Assembly (NCBI RefSeq): GCF_000832305.1
Contig: NZ_CP010536.1
Span: forward strand, 1,550,001 to 1,614,000
Reading direction: 5' to 3'
DNA from: Cupriavidus basilensis
Lineage (GTDB): Bacteria; Pseudomonadota; Gammaproteobacteria; Burkholderiales; Burkholderiaceae
Length of the DNA: 64,000 nt
Both the position numbers and the translations under genes were made by a program. The notes under the pieces were generated by a model. That model worked only from the letters and a program-made list of their open reading frames with translations, did not search any database and was not told where the DNA came from. Within the stretch, counting starts at the first letter, position 1; each line of letters starts with the position of its first letter. This document shows, piece by piece, positions 25,475 to 34,431 of the stretch.

Positions 25475-27139
25475 ATGAGTCAAGCGATTGAAATCAAGGT
25501 GCCGGATATCGGCGATTACGACGCCGTTCCCGTCATCGAAGTGCACGTGAAACCGGGCGACACCATCAACGCGGAAGACGCGCTGGTGACGCTGGAATCG
25601 GACAAGGCCACGATGGACGTGCCTTCGCCCCAGGGCGGCACTGTCAAGGAAGTCAGGATCAAGATTGGCGACAACGTCGCCGAAGGCACCGTGCTGGTGA
25701 TGCTGGAGCCCGCCGGCCAGGCTGCCACCGCACCCGCCCCGGCCGCAGCCGCACCGGCTCCCGCAGCCGCCGCGCCGGCACCCGCCCCGACGCCGGCTCC
25801 GGCCGCCGCCAGCGCTCCCGCGCCGGCCGCTGCCGCCGGCCCGGTTGAGGTCAAGGTGCCGGACATCGGCGACTACGACTCGGTCCCGGTGATCGAAGTC
25901 CACGTCAAGCCGGGCGACACCATCAACGCCGAAGACGCGCTGGTGACGCTGGAGTCCGACAAGGCCACCATGGACGTGCCGTCGCCAGCCGCCGGCGTGG
26001 TCAAGGAAGTCCGGATCAAGGTCGGTGACAACGTCGCCGAAGGCACGCTGATCCTGATTCTCGAAGGCGCCGCCAGCGCTGCGGCCAGCGCGCCTGCCGC
26101 TGCTGCCCCGGCTGCTGCTGCCGCTGCTCCGGCTCCCGCTCCTGTAGCCAGCGCCCCGGCCCCGGTCCCTGCGGCCGCGCCCGCCGCCGCCGCTCCGGTA
26201 GCCGGCGTGACCGGCACCGCTGCCCATGCCAGCCCCTCCGTGCGCAAGTTCGCGCGCGAACTGGGCGTGGACGTGTCGCGCGTGCCGGGCACCGGCCCCA
26301 AGGGACGGATCACCCAGGACGACGTGCAGGCCTACGTCAAGGGCGTGATGAGCGGTCATGCCGCGGCTCCGGCAAAGGCAGCCGCTGCCCCGGCTGGTGG
26401 TGGCGAGCTGAACCTGCTGCCGTGGCCGAAGGTGGATTTCACCCGTTTTGGCGAGGTCGAAAGCAAGCCACTGTCGCGCATCAAGAAGCTCTCGGGCGCG
26501 AACCTGCATCGTAACTGGGTGATGATTCCCCACGTCACCAATCACGACGAGGCCGACATCACCGAGCTGGAAGCCTTCCGCGTGCAGCTCAACAAGGAAT
26601 ACGAGAAGCAAGGCGTCAAGGTCACCATGCTGGCCTTCATGATCAAGGCCGCCGTCGCCGCGCTGAAGAAATTCCCGAATTTCAACGCGTCGCTCGATGG
26701 CGAGAACCTGGTGCTGAAGCAGTATTTCAACATCGGTTTCGCGGCTGACACGCCGAACGGCCTGGTTGTGCCGGTGATCAAGAACGCCGACAAGAAGGGC
26801 GTGATCGAGATCGGCCAGGAAATGAACGAACTGGCCAAGCTGGCGCGCGACGGCAAGCTCAAGCCGGACCAGATGCAAGGCGGCTGCTTCTCGATCTCCT
26901 CGCTGGGCGGCATCGGCGGCACGTATTTCACGCCGATCATCAACGCGCCGGAAGTGGCCATCATGGGCGTGTGCAAGTCGTACCAGAAGCCGGTGTGGGA
27001 TGGCAAGCAGTTCGTGCCACGCCTGACGCTGCCGCTGTCGCTGTCGTGGGATCACCGCGTCATCGACGGTGCGGAAGCGGCTCGCTTCAACACCTATTTC
27101 GGTCAGTTGCTGGCCGATTTCCGCCGCATCCTGCTGTAA
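25475..27139 (+). CDS. aceF: Dihydrolipoyl acetyltransferase (PDH E2) with two lipoyl domains
   Basis: A 554-residue E2, the core of the pyruvate dehydrogenase complex. Two lipoyl domains (about residues 3-77 and 126-200) each carry the ESDKATM lipoylation site. They are almost identical to each other and are joined by Ala/Pro-rich linkers. Then come a peripheral subunit-binding domain (SPSVRKFARELGVDVSRV, about residue 252) and the acetyltransferase domain with catalytic His527 in LSWDHRVIDGA. The ATG at 25475 follows CAGGAGACACTGA. Confidence 0.97.
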   Translation: MSQAIEIKVPDIGDYDAVPVIEVHVKPGDTINAEDALVTLESDKATMDVPSPQGGTVKEVRIKIGDNVAEGTVLVMLEPAGQAATAPAPAAAAPAPAAAAPAPAPTPAPAAASAPAPAAAAGPVEVKVPDIGDYDSVPVIEVHVKPGDTINAEDALVTLESDKATMDVPSPAAGVVKEVRIKVGDNVAEGTLILILEGAASAAASAPAAAAPAAAAAAPAPAPVASAPAPVPAAAPAAAAPVAGVTGTAAHASPSVRKFARELGVDVSRVPGTGPKGRITQDDVQAYVKGVMSGHAAAPAKAAAAPAGGGELNLLPWPKVDFTRFGEVESKPLSRIKKLSGANLHRNWVMIPHVTNHDEADITELEAFRVQLNKEYEKQGVKVTMLAFMIKAAVAALKKFPNFNASLDGENLVLKQYFNIGFAADTPNGLVVPVIKNADKKGVIEIGQEMNELAKLARDGKLKPDQMQGGCFSISSLGGIGGTYFTPIINAPEVAIMGVCKSYQKPVWDGKQFVPRLTLPLSLSWDHRVIDGAEAARFNTYFGQLLADFRRILL

Positions 27140-27229
27140 GGCGGGCAGGGCGCGCCGGGCCTCGCGGCCATGCGCGCCCTTACCTGCAACGTCTGCAACG
27201 TCTGCAACCTGCAAACAGGAAGCGAGCCC

Positions 27230-27847
27230 ATGACTACCTGCGTTGTCGTCAAAAAGGCCGGCGAAGTGGCGATTGCCGCCGACGCGCTGGTGACGTTTGG
27301 CGACACCCGGCTCACGCGCGCCTACGAGCGCAACCAGAAGGTGTTCCCGGTGGGTGACAGCTTCGTGGCGCTCGCTGGCACCACCGCGCACTTCCCGGTC
27401 ATGCGCAGCCTGTTGGCCGGGCTGGGCGAGGATTGCCGGCTGGGTTCGCGCGATGAGGTCTTCCGGACCTTCCTCAAAGTGCATGAAAAACTCAAGAACG
27501 AGTATTTCATCAACACCAAGGAGGACGAGGACGATCCTTACGAGTCCTCGCAGATCGTCTGCCTGATTGCCAATCCGGCCGGCATCTTCGGCGTGTATTC
27601 GTACCGCGAAGTCTTCTCGTTCGATCGTTTCTGGGGCATTGGCTCGGGGCGTAACTACGCCTTGGGCGCCATGCACGCGGTCTACGACCAGCCGGGCCTG
27701 GCCGCCCGCGAGATTGCGCGCATCGGGGTGGATGCAGGGGTGGAGTTCGACAAGAGTTCGGCAGGCCCGGTCGAGGTGCAGGTGGTGCAACTGGCTGACA
27801 TGGCTGGCGACGGAGCAACCAATAACGATGGCGCGCCCCGCATCTGA
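27230..27847 (+). CDS. Betaproteobacterial proteasome homologue (BPH), HslV-like Ntn hydrolase
   Basis: A 205-residue Ntn-hydrolase. It starts [20 protein letters not shown], aligning directly with the HslV start: Met removal would expose the catalytic Thr1, Asp17 is present (AAD), and Lys36 in NQKVF sits where HslV has Lys33 after a three-residue insertion. Family knowledge: BPH is a distinct proteasome-like family of Betaproteobacteria that forms a double ring of identical subunits and has no dedicated unfoldase gene beside it. Here also no hslU or other ATPase is adjacent. The gene lies 90 bp after aceF and 28 bp before lpdA, inside the PDH operon. The frame extends upstream, but the ATG at 27230 places Thr at position 2. 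Confidence 0.85.
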   Translation: MTTCVVVKKAGEVAIAADALVTFGDTRLTRAYERNQKVFPVGDSFVALAGTTAHFPVMRSLLAGLGEDCRLGSRDEVFRTFLKVHEKLKNEYFINTKEDEDDPYESSQIVCLIANPAGIFGVYSYREVFSFDRFWGIGSGRNYALGAMHAVYDQPGLAAREIARIGVDAGVEFDKSSAGPVEVQVVQLADMAGDGATNNDGAPRI

Positions 27848-27875
27848 AGCGGAGCGCGTTCTTGAGGAGCAAAAC

Positions 27876-29660
27876 ATGAGTGTGATCGAAGTCCAGGTGC
27901 CGGATATCGGCGATTTCGACGCGGTGGAAGTCATCGAGGTGCTGGTCAAGGCTGGCGATACGGTCGAGCAGGAGCAATCGCTGATCGTGCTCGAGTCCGA
28001 CAAGGCCAGCATGGATGTGCCGTCGTCCGCCGCCGGCAAGGTGGTGGAGGTGCGCATCAAGGTGGGCGACAAGGTTGCCAAGGGCGCCGTCATCTGCACA
28101 CTGGAGAGCGAAGCCGCGGCCAAGCCGGCGGCCGCGCCTGTCTCTGCACCTGCACCTGCGCCTGCGCAGGTATCCGCGCCTGCCGCGGCTCCGGCTCCCG
28201 TGGCCGCCGCGCATGCGGGCAGCGCGGATATCACCTGCGACATGCTGGTGCTCGGCGCCGGCCCTGGTGGCTACTCGGCCGCCTTCCGCAGCGCCGATCT
28301 CGGCATGAACACCGTGCTGGTCGAACGCTACAGCACGCTTGGCGGGGTCTGCCTGAACGTGGGTTGCATCCCCTCCAAGGCGCTGCTGCACAACGCCGCC
28401 GTGATTGACGAAGCCAAGGCCCTGGCGGCCCACGGCATCCTGTTCGGCGAGGCCAAGATCGACCTCGACGGGCTGCGCCACTACAAGGAAACCGTGGTCG
28501 GCAAGCTGACCGGCGGCCTGGCCGGCATGGCCAAGGCCCGCAAGGTACAGGTCGTGCGCGGTATCGGCACCTTCCTCGACCCGCATCACCTCGAGGTGCA
28601 GGAAACCGAAGGTGACGCCAAGGCGACGACAGGCAAGAAGACGGTGATCCGTTTCGAAAAAGCCGTCATCGCCGCCGGCAGCCAGGCGGTCAAGTTGCCT
28701 TTCATCCCCGAGGACCCACGCATCGTCGACTCCACTGGCGCGCTGGAATTGCCGGAAGTGCCCAACAAGATGCTGGTCATCGGCGGCGGCATCATCGGGC
28801 TGGAAATGGCCACGGTGTACAGCACGCTGGGCGCCAGCATCGACGTGGTGGAAATGCTCGATGGCCTGATGCAGGGCGCCGACCGCGACCTGGTCAAGGT
28901 CTGGGACAAGATGAACAAGAAGCGCTTCGACAAGGTCATGCTCAAGACCAAGACGGTCGGCGTGGAAGCGAAGCCGGACGGCATCTACGTCAAGTTCGAA
29001 GGCGAGCAGGCGCCGGCCGAGCCGCAACGCTACGACCTGGTGCTGGTGTCGGTGGGCCGCGTGCCCAACGGCAAGCGCATCGGCGCGGAGAAGGCGGGGG
29101 TGGCGGTCACGGATCGCGGCTTTATCGACGTCGACAAGCAGATGCGCACCAATGTGCCGCACATCTTCGCGATCGGCGACATCGTCGGCCAGCCCATGCT
29201 GGCCCACAAGGCGGTGCACGAAGCGCACGTGGCAGCGGAAGCCGCGCACGGCGAGAAGGCCTACTTTGACGTCAAGCAGATCCCGTCGGTGGCCTACACC
29301 GATCCGGAAGTGGCCTGGGCCGGCGTGACCGAAGACCAGTGCAGGGCGCAGGGGATCAAGTACAGCAAGAGCGTGTTCCCGTGGGCAGCATCCGGCCGTG
29401 CCATTGCCAATGGCCGCGACGAAGGCTTTACCAAGCTGATCTTCGACGAGGAAACCCACCGGATCATCGGCGGCGGCATCGTCGGCACGCATGCCGGCGA
29501 TCTGATCAGCGAAGTCTGCCTGGCAGTCGAGATGGGCGCCGATGCCGTGGATATCGGCAAGACCATCCACCCGCACCCGACGCTGGGCGAATCCATCGGC
29601 ATGGCAGCCGAGATCTACGAAGGTGTCTGCACCGACGTCCCGCCGCCGCGCAAGCGCTAA
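27876..29660 (+). CDS. lpdA: Dihydrolipoyl dehydrogenase (PDH E3) with N-terminal lipoyl domain
   Basis: A 594-residue E3 that reoxidises dihydrolipoyl groups with FAD and NAD. Unlike the short E. coli form it begins with its own lipoyl domain (ESDKASM site near residue 44) and an Ala/Pro linker. The FAD loop [13 protein letters not shown], the redox disulfide [13 protein letters not shown], the NAD motif [12 protein letters not shown] and the C-terminal HPHPTLGES His-Glu pair are all present. The start at 27876 follows GAGGAGC. It ends the operon. Confidence 0.96.
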   Translation: MSVIEVQVPDIGDFDAVEVIEVLVKAGDTVEQEQSLIVLESDKASMDVPSSAAGKVVEVRIKVGDKVAKGAVICTLESEAAAKPAAAPVSAPAPAPAQVSAPAAAPAPVAAAHAGSADITCDMLVLGAGPGGYSAAFRSADLGMNTVLVERYSTLGGVCLNVGCIPSKALLHNAAVIDEAKALAAHGILFGEAKIDLDGLRHYKETVVGKLTGGLAGMAKARKVQVVRGIGTFLDPHHLEVQETEGDAKATTGKKTVIRFEKAVIAAGSQAVKLPFIPEDPRIVDSTGALELPEVPNKMLVIGGGIIGLEMATVYSTLGASIDVVEMLDGLMQGADRDLVKVWDKMNKKRFDKVMLKTKTVGVEAKPDGIYVKFEGEQAPAEPQRYDLVLVSVGRVPNGKRIGAEKAGVAVTDRGFIDVDKQMRTNVPHIFAIGDIVGQPMLAHKAVHEAHVAAEAAHGEKAYFDVKQIPSVAYTDPEVAWAGVTEDQCRAQGIKYSKSVFPWAASGRAIANGRDEGFTKLIFDEETHRIIGGGIVGTHAGDLISEVCLAVEMGADAVDIGKTIHPHPTLGESIGMAAEIYEGVCTDVPPPRKR

Positions 29661-29686
29661 GCGCTAAACGTCGCCGACACTAGAGA

Positions 29687-29712
29687 GGCCCGCCGTATGG
29701 CGGGCCTTTTTA
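29687..29712 (+). terminator. Rho-independent terminator of the PDH operon
   Basis: AGGCCCGCC-GTAT-GGCGGGCCT followed by TTTT, 27 bases after the lpdA stop. Confidence 0.92.
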
Positions 29713-29842
29713 CGCCCTGATCCGCAATTAACCGCCGGATTTTTTGCCGCACACGCTTGCGGCTGCGCCGGCCAAAGCTTGCCTGCAGCGGGGAGGGCGT
29801 GTGTCCGTATGTCCGAGTGCCTGCTTGCCCATGTGTCGCGGG

Positions 29843-29872
29843 CAAAAAAATCCCGGCGCATGGCCGGGAATG
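29843..29872 (-). terminator. Candidate terminator for phaP transcription
   Basis: On the minus strand TCCCGGC, a short loop and GCCGGGA are followed by TTTTTTT. It lies about 170 bases past the phasin stop. The rest of 29713-30039 holds no gene. Confidence 0.55.
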
Positions 29873-29958
29873 AATCGATATTGGAATACATGGAAACCAG
29901 ATACCGAGGAGACACCGTAGGAGGGCAGGGCGGCTTGAGTCGCCTTCCGTGCTGCCTT

Positions 29959-30002
29959 CGTTGGCAAAATGCGCTGGCCATGCCAGGCGCGCTTTGCCAA
30001 CG
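29959..30002. other. Long stem-loop in the phaP 3' region
   Basis: CGTTGGCAAA and TTTGCCAACG outer arms enclose inner pairing (GCGC, then TGGC-CAT-GCCA). A second small hairpin, ACCGGC-CGAA-GCCGGT, lies at 30005-30020, next to the phasin stop. Both may protect the abundant phasin mRNA. Confidence 0.5.
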
Positions 30003-30039
30003 AACCGGCCGAAGCCGGTCCGTTTCCTGCCGTCGCGGA

Positions 30040-30618
30040 TTAGGCGGCGGTGGTGGCCTTCTTGGTCGCGGTGCGAGCCGTGGCGCTGGCTTGCTGTGCG
30101 GCCTTGGTGGCGGCGCTGGCGGCTGCCTGGAAGTTGGTCTCAGCGATTTCAACGGCTTGCTTGGTGGCCTTCTGGACCGACTCGTAAGCGTTGTTGGCGG
30201 CGCTGATCGCGGACTTCACGATGGCAACGGTCGACTCGGAGCCGGCCGGGGCGTTCTTGGCGAGGTTCTCGACCAGGGTTTGCACCTTCTTCGAGTTCTC
30301 AGCCAGCTGGGCTTCGGCGACCTTGGTGAATTCAGCCTGGGTTTCCGAGGCGATTTCGTACACGTGGCGGCTGTAGGCCAGGGCCTTTTCGGCAACCGGT
30401 TGGGCCAGCGAGGTCTGGAGGGCCAGCAATTCCTGGGCGTCCTTGGCCGAGAGGGCCTTCTTGGCGGTGTCCACGTTTTCAGCGAACGTGGCCTTGACGA
30501 CTTGCAGGTTCAGTTCGACCAGCTTTTCGATGCCTTCAAAAGCTTTGGTGGTCAGGCCAAACAGGGTTTCGAGGTTGGCTTTTTGCGCTGCGGCGACTTG
30601 TTCCGGGGTGAAGCTCAT
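30040..30618 (-). CDS. phaP1: Phasin, PHA granule surface protein (PhaP1 type)
   Basis: A 192-residue phasin, the same length as the well-studied Cupriavidus necator PhaP1. It is very similar from memory ([20 protein letters not shown] near the N-terminus; [16 protein letters not shown] and the Ala/Thr/Lys tail at the C-terminus). Phasins coat polyhydroxybutyrate granules and are the main granule protein. It is mostly amphipathic helix, with no signal or membrane span. The ATG at 30618 follows TTGGAGACC. A candidate PhaR palindrome lies upstream. Confidence 0.96.
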   Translation of the reverse strand: MSFTPEQVAAAQKANLETLFGLTTKAFEGIEKLVELNLQVVKATFAENVDTAKKALSAKDAQELLALQTSLAQPVAEKALAYSRHVYEIASETQAEFTKVAEAQLAENSKKVQTLVENLAKNAPAGSESTVAIVKSAISAANNAYESVQKATKQAVEIAETNFQAAASAATKAAQQASATARTATKKATTAA

Positions 30619-30826
30619 GCTGGTCTCCAATAATGAAGTTCAAGGTCATGCAAAATTAGGCCGCCCAGATGTCAAAGCCATGACGAAATCAAGGTTGAAC
30701 CTGTTTTTTCGTCAGCCAGCCCCAGGCGTAAGGGGGTTATCGGCGCGCTCCGCTTGCTCTGCAAAATCGATGGTGCGCCGCAACAATTCCAATTGTAGGG
30801 AAAAGAAAAACGGTGTCAAGGGCTTC

Positions 30827-30841
30827 TTGTGCATTGCACAA
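30827..30841. promoter_or_regulatory. Palindrome TTGTGCATTGCACAA (candidate PhaR operator)
   Basis: A perfect 7+1+7 inverted repeat with a TGCA-T-TGCA core, about 210 bases upstream of phaP1 in the gap it shares with the HDAC-like gene. PhaR-family repressors are described as binding TGCA-type palindromes near phasin genes; assignment here is inference. A nearby ACAATT-CC-AATTGT repeat is at 30783-30796, and a possible phaP TTGACA lies at 30670-30675 (minus). The remainder of 30619-31059 shows no gene. Confidence 0.45.
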
Positions 30842-31059
30842 ATAACTGTTGTTGAAGTCGATGCACTGTCACATTTTGGCTGCGCAGCACCGGCAGGCGT
30901 GCCACGCCCGGCATCTTGCGGGGGGAGGCAGGGGAGGGGTGGCACACCCTGGCGCCGGCACAGTGCTACCATCGCGGTCTGCCGGAATTGCCGTCTCGCA
31001 AGGGCGCGACCAGCCGGCCGATGCACCACGGCCAAGTTGCCGCGACCGGCCGCCCGCCT

Positions 31060-32046
31060 ATGTTTGCCCTCATGCTCGCTTTTTACGCCGATCATTTTGT
31101 CCTGCCCCTACCTGAGGGCCACCGCTTCCCGATGCGCAAGTACAGCATGTTGAGGGAGGCGGTCGAGCGCGATGTGCCGGGGCTGGTGCTGATCGAGGCG
31201 CCGCGGGCCGGGGACGATGCCTTGCTGCTGGCGCACACGCCGGAATATGTCGCGAGCGTCTCCCGGGGCGAACTGGACCCGGCGCGCCAGCGCGAGATCG
31301 GCTTTCCCTGGTCGCACGCCATGGTCGAGCGCTCGCGGCGCTCCGCTGGTGCCACCATCGAGGCCTGCCGCGTAGCGCTGCGTGAGGGCATCTCGGTCAA
31401 CTTGGCGGGCGGCACCCATCACGCCTATGCCGATAAGGGCGGTGGCTTCTGCGTCTTCAACGACGCGGCCATCGCCGCGCGCCAACTGCGCCGCGACGGC
31501 CGGGTGGCGCGCGTGGCCGTGGTCGATCTCGACGTGCACCAGGGCAACGGCACCGCCTCCATCCTGCGTGACGATCCCTTCGTCTTCACGCTGTCCCTGC
31601 ATGGCGAGAAGAACTATCCCTTTCGCAAGGAGGCCAGCGATCTCGACGTGGGCCTGCCCGATGGCTGCGACGACGAGGCTTACGCCCAAGCGCTGCAGGG
31701 CGCACTCCATACGCTGTTCGCGCGTTTTGCTCCCGACCTGATCATTTATCTGGCCGGGGCCGATCCGCATGAGGGCGACCGGCTTGGACGCCTGAAACTG
31801 ACGCTGGCCGGGCTGGCCCGGCGCGACCGCCTGGTGTTTGACGCAGCCCTGGAACGCGGCCTGCCCATTGCCGTGACCATGGCCGGCGGCTACGGCAACC
31901 AGATCGAGAATACCGTCGCCGTGCATGCACAGACCATCGCACTCGCCACGCAATATCACGAGCGCTATGCCCGGCGCGACAAGCCGGACGCCGCCGGTGC
32001 AGGTGCGATCCCGCTAACCGGCGATACGGAGAAGGCACAGCAATGA
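31060..32046 (+). CDS. Histone deacetylase-like amidohydrolase (AcuC/HDAC11-like)
   Basis: A 328-residue arginase-fold deacetylase. Visible are the active-site histidines in GGTHHAYADKGGGFCVFND, the zinc motif VVDLDVHQGNGTASI (Gln where class I HDACs have the second His, as in HDAC11-type proteins), AGADPHEGD and the GGYGN Tyr. Such bacterial enzymes act on acetylated lysines (AcuC) or acetylpolyamines; the substrate is not fixed here. The start at 31060 is tentative (31072 also fits). Its stop overlaps the next start as ATGA. Confidence 0.88.
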   Translation: MFALMLAFYADHFVLPLPEGHRFPMRKYSMLREAVERDVPGLVLIEAPRAGDDALLLAHTPEYVASVSRGELDPARQREIGFPWSHAMVERSRRSAGATIEACRVALREGISVNLAGGTHHAYADKGGGFCVFNDAAIAARQLRRDGRVARVAVVDLDVHQGNGTASILRDDPFVFTLSLHGEKNYPFRKEASDLDVGLPDGCDDEAYAQALQGALHTLFARFAPDLIIYLAGADPHEGDRLGRLKLTLAGLARRDRLVFDAALERGLPIAVTMAGGYGNQIENTVAVHAQTIALATQYHERYARRDKPDAAGAGAIPLTGDTEKAQQ

Positions 32047-32948
32047 GCGCAACCAGCCAGGCCCATGTGGCACGCGGCAACTTGTGGATGGCCGCCATGC
32101 CGTGGCTGTTCGTCGTGATCTGGAGCACGGGATTCATCGTAGCCAAGTACGGCATGCCGCACGCGGAGCCGATGACCTTCCTGTTTCTGCGCTTTGTCGG
32201 TGTGCTGGTGCTGATGGTGCCCTTCGTGCTGATGGCGCGTGTCCCGCTGCCGCAGCACGCCGGGGCGACCGACTGGCGCATGGTGGGGCACATCGCACTG
32301 GCAGGGCTGTTCCTGCAGGCGGGCTACCTGGGGGGCGTGTGGGCAGCGGTCAAGCTCGGCATGCCAGCGGGCGTCTCCGCGCTGATCGTTGGCATGCAGC
32401 CAATCCTGACCGCGCTGGCGGCCTCGCGCATGGGCGAGGTCATCGGGCGGCGCCAATGGCTGGGGTTGCTGCTCGGCATCCTTGGCGTGGGCCTGGTGGT
32501 GGCAAACAAACTGTCGGCCAGCGGGCTGTCCGCGCCAAGCCTGCTGCTGGCGCTGGGCGCCTTGTTCTCGATCACCTTCGGCACGCTGTATCAGAAACGC
32601 CATTGCCCGATGTTCGACCTGCGCATGGGCTCGGTGATCCAGTTCGCCGCGGCGGCGCTGGCCTGCCTGCCTTTCATGTTCCTGACCGAAACCCGTCACG
32701 TCGAGTGGAATGCCGAGATGGTCGGCGCGCTCGCCTGGTCGGTGGTCGCGTTGTCCATCGGGGCCATCTCGCTGCTGTTCCTGTTGATCCGCCAAGGCGC
32801 GGCCACCAAGGTATCCAGCCTCATGTACCTTACCCCGCCGACCACCGCCGCCATGGCGTGGCTGCTGTTCGGCGAGAGCTTCCCGCCGCTGGCCGCGCTT
32901 GGCATGGCCCTGGCCGCCGGTGGCGTTGCGCTGGTGATCCGCCGCTAA
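32043..32948 (+). CDS. EamA/DMT-family transporter
   Basis: A 301-residue inner-membrane protein with about ten spans in two EamA halves (first: WSTGFIVAKYGMPHAEPMTF; second starting near LLLALGALFSITFGTLYQK). Members usually export metabolites such as amino acids. It is translationally coupled to the HDAC-like gene, suggesting the deacetylated product or a relative is its cargo, which is speculation. Confidence 0.88.
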   Translation: MSATSQAHVARGNLWMAAMPWLFVVIWSTGFIVAKYGMPHAEPMTFLFLRFVGVLVLMVPFVLMARVPLPQHAGATDWRMVGHIALAGLFLQAGYLGGVWAAVKLGMPAGVSALIVGMQPILTALAASRMGEVIGRRQWLGLLLGILGVGLVVANKLSASGLSAPSLLLALGALFSITFGTLYQKRHCPMFDLRMGSVIQFAAAALACLPFMFLTETRHVEWNAEMVGALAWSVVALSIGAISLLFLLIRQGAATKVSSLMYLTPPTTAAMAWLLFGESFPPLAALGMALAAGGVALVIRR

Positions 32949-32970
32949 TTTCCCCTTCTCGCGCTTTTCG

Positions 32971-33423
32971 ATGAAACCGACCGCAGATACCCGCAGCGCC
33001 TATCGTCATTTCCAGCCCATCACCACGCGCTGGATGGATAACGACGTCTATGGCCACGTCAACAACGTCATCTACTACAGTTATTTCGATACCGTGGTGA
33101 ACACCTACCTGATCCGGGAGGGCGTGCTGGATATCGAGTCCGGCGACACCATCGGGCTGGTGATCGAGACGCAATGCAATTACTTTGCCGCGCTGAGTTT
33201 TCCTGACACGGTGGTGGCGGGGCTGCGCGTGGCGCGGCTGGGCAATTCGAGCGTGCGCTACGAAGTGGGCCTGTTCCGTAACGACGAAGACGTAGCTGCG
33301 GCGCAGGGCCATTTTGTTCATGTCTATGTGGATCGCGCCACGCGCCGCCCGGTGCCGCTACTGCCCGCGCTGCGCGATGCGCTGCAGGCCCTGGTGTGCG
33401 AACCCGCGGATGCCAACGCGTGA
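32971..33423 (+). CDS. Hotdog-fold acyl-CoA thioesterase (4HBT family)
   Basis: A 150-residue single-domain hotdog thioesterase. The RWMDNDVYGHVNNVIYYSYF stretch contains the conserved catalytic Asp and the HVNN signature of 4-hydroxybenzoyl-CoA thioesterase/YbgC relatives. It starts 22 bp after the transporter gene. It hydrolyses some acyl-CoA in the cytoplasm; the acyl chain is unknown. Confidence 0.88.
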   Translation: MKPTADTRSAYRHFQPITTRWMDNDVYGHVNNVIYYSYFDTVVNTYLIREGVLDIESGDTIGLVIETQCNYFAALSFPDTVVAGLRVARLGNSSVRYEVGLFRNDEDVAAAQGHFVHVYVDRATRRPVPLLPALRDALQALVCEPADANA

Positions 33424-33451
33424 TCCGGCCCGCGCAAAGGAGTTGACAACC

Positions 33452-34153
33452 ATGGATTCGCAGCAGAAACGGGGCGCCGCCCTGATCGATCAGGCCATCA
33501 TCACGCGCCGCTCGGTGCGCGCGTTTCTCGATACGCCGGTGCCGCGCGCCGTGGTCAATGAGATCCTGGCCGTGGCCAGCCGGGCCCCGTCGGGCACCAA
33601 CGCCCAGCCATGGCGGGTCTATGTGCTGACTGGCGATGCCAAGGTGAAGCTGTCGGCCGACGTGCTGGCCGCTTACGACGATCCGCAGCGCGACAGCAAG
33701 TATCGCGAGGAGTATCCCTACTATCCACGCGAGTGGGTGGCGCCGTACATTGATCGCCGCCGCAAGGTAGGTTGGGACCTGTACAGCCTGCTGCAGATCA
33801 GCCGCGAGGACAAGGCGCGCATGCATGCGCAGCACGCGCGCAACTTCACGTTCTTCGGTGCCCCGGTGGGCATGATCTTCACGATAGACCGCATCCTGGA
33901 GCTGGGCAGCTGGCTGGACTATGGGATGTTCCTGCAAAGCATCATGGTGGCGGCGCGGGCGCGCGGGCTGGATACCTGTCCGCAGGCGGCGTTCACCCAG
34001 TTCCACGCGGTCATCGGCAATCACTTGCGCCTGCCGGCGGATGAAATGGTGGTGTGCGGCATGGCCCTGGGCCATGCCGACCCCGCCGCCATAGAGAATA
34101 CCCTTAGTACCGAGCGTGAACCGGTAAGCGGGTTCGCGCGTTTCTTATCTTAA
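33452..34153 (+). CDS. Nitroreductase-family oxidoreductase
   Basis: A 233-residue FMN-dependent nitroreductase. The N-terminal RRSVRAF motif and SRAPSGTNAQPWRVYVL bind FMN phosphate, and CGMALGHAD near the C-terminus is typical. These enzymes reduce nitro or quinone compounds with NAD(P)H. The ATG at 33452 follows AAAGGAGTTGACAACC, 28 bp after the thioesterase stop. It is the last gene of the four-gene unit. Confidence 0.9.
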   Translation: MDSQQKRGAALIDQAIITRRSVRAFLDTPVPRAVVNEILAVASRAPSGTNAQPWRVYVLTGDAKVKLSADVLAAYDDPQRDSKYREEYPYYPREWVAPYIDRRRKVGWDLYSLLQISREDKARMHAQHARNFTFFGAPVGMIFTIDRILELGSWLDYGMFLQSIMVAARARGLDTCPQAAFTQFHAVIGNHLRLPADEMVVCGMALGHADPAAIENTLSTEREPVSGFARFLS

Positions 34154-34371
34154 GAAGCTGTCGGCGGCGAAGGCCAGCTTTGTGCCGTCGCTGTCCGCTG
34201 CATGTTGGCTCGGGGCAACCCGGTGGGCGGGTGAGAAAGATGAAACGGTGTGGAATTACCACAGCCGACGTCGGTCTTAATGCACGTGTCATGTGATGTG
34301 TGCCACGCATTTGCCGTAATGTGGAATTGTTTGCAAATCGAACTTTAAAGAGGCTTCGTAAGTCTTTAATC

Positions 34372-34400
34372 TTGCTAACAATTTCTTTTTTTCCTAAACT
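34372..34400 (+). promoter_or_regulatory. Promoter of the PBP7 gene
   Basis: TTGCTA (34372-34377), a 17-base T-rich spacer and TAAACT (34395-34400), about 30 bases before the start codon. The rest of 34154-34371 shows no gene. Confidence 0.5.
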
Positions 34401-34431
34401 GGCGCAATCCTAGTTGCGCGCTGAATGAATC

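Noticed and set aside
25475..26080. Repeated DNA in aceF as a mobile or satellite repeat
   Set aside because: The repeat is two lipoyl domains of one protein and keeps the reading frame.
22625..28243. 1,872-codon open frame antisense to aceE, aceF and bph
   Set aside because: It is a shadow frame caused by the high-GC codon pattern of the plus-strand genes. The translation is His/Arg/Ala-rich with no domain, and it runs across several real genes.
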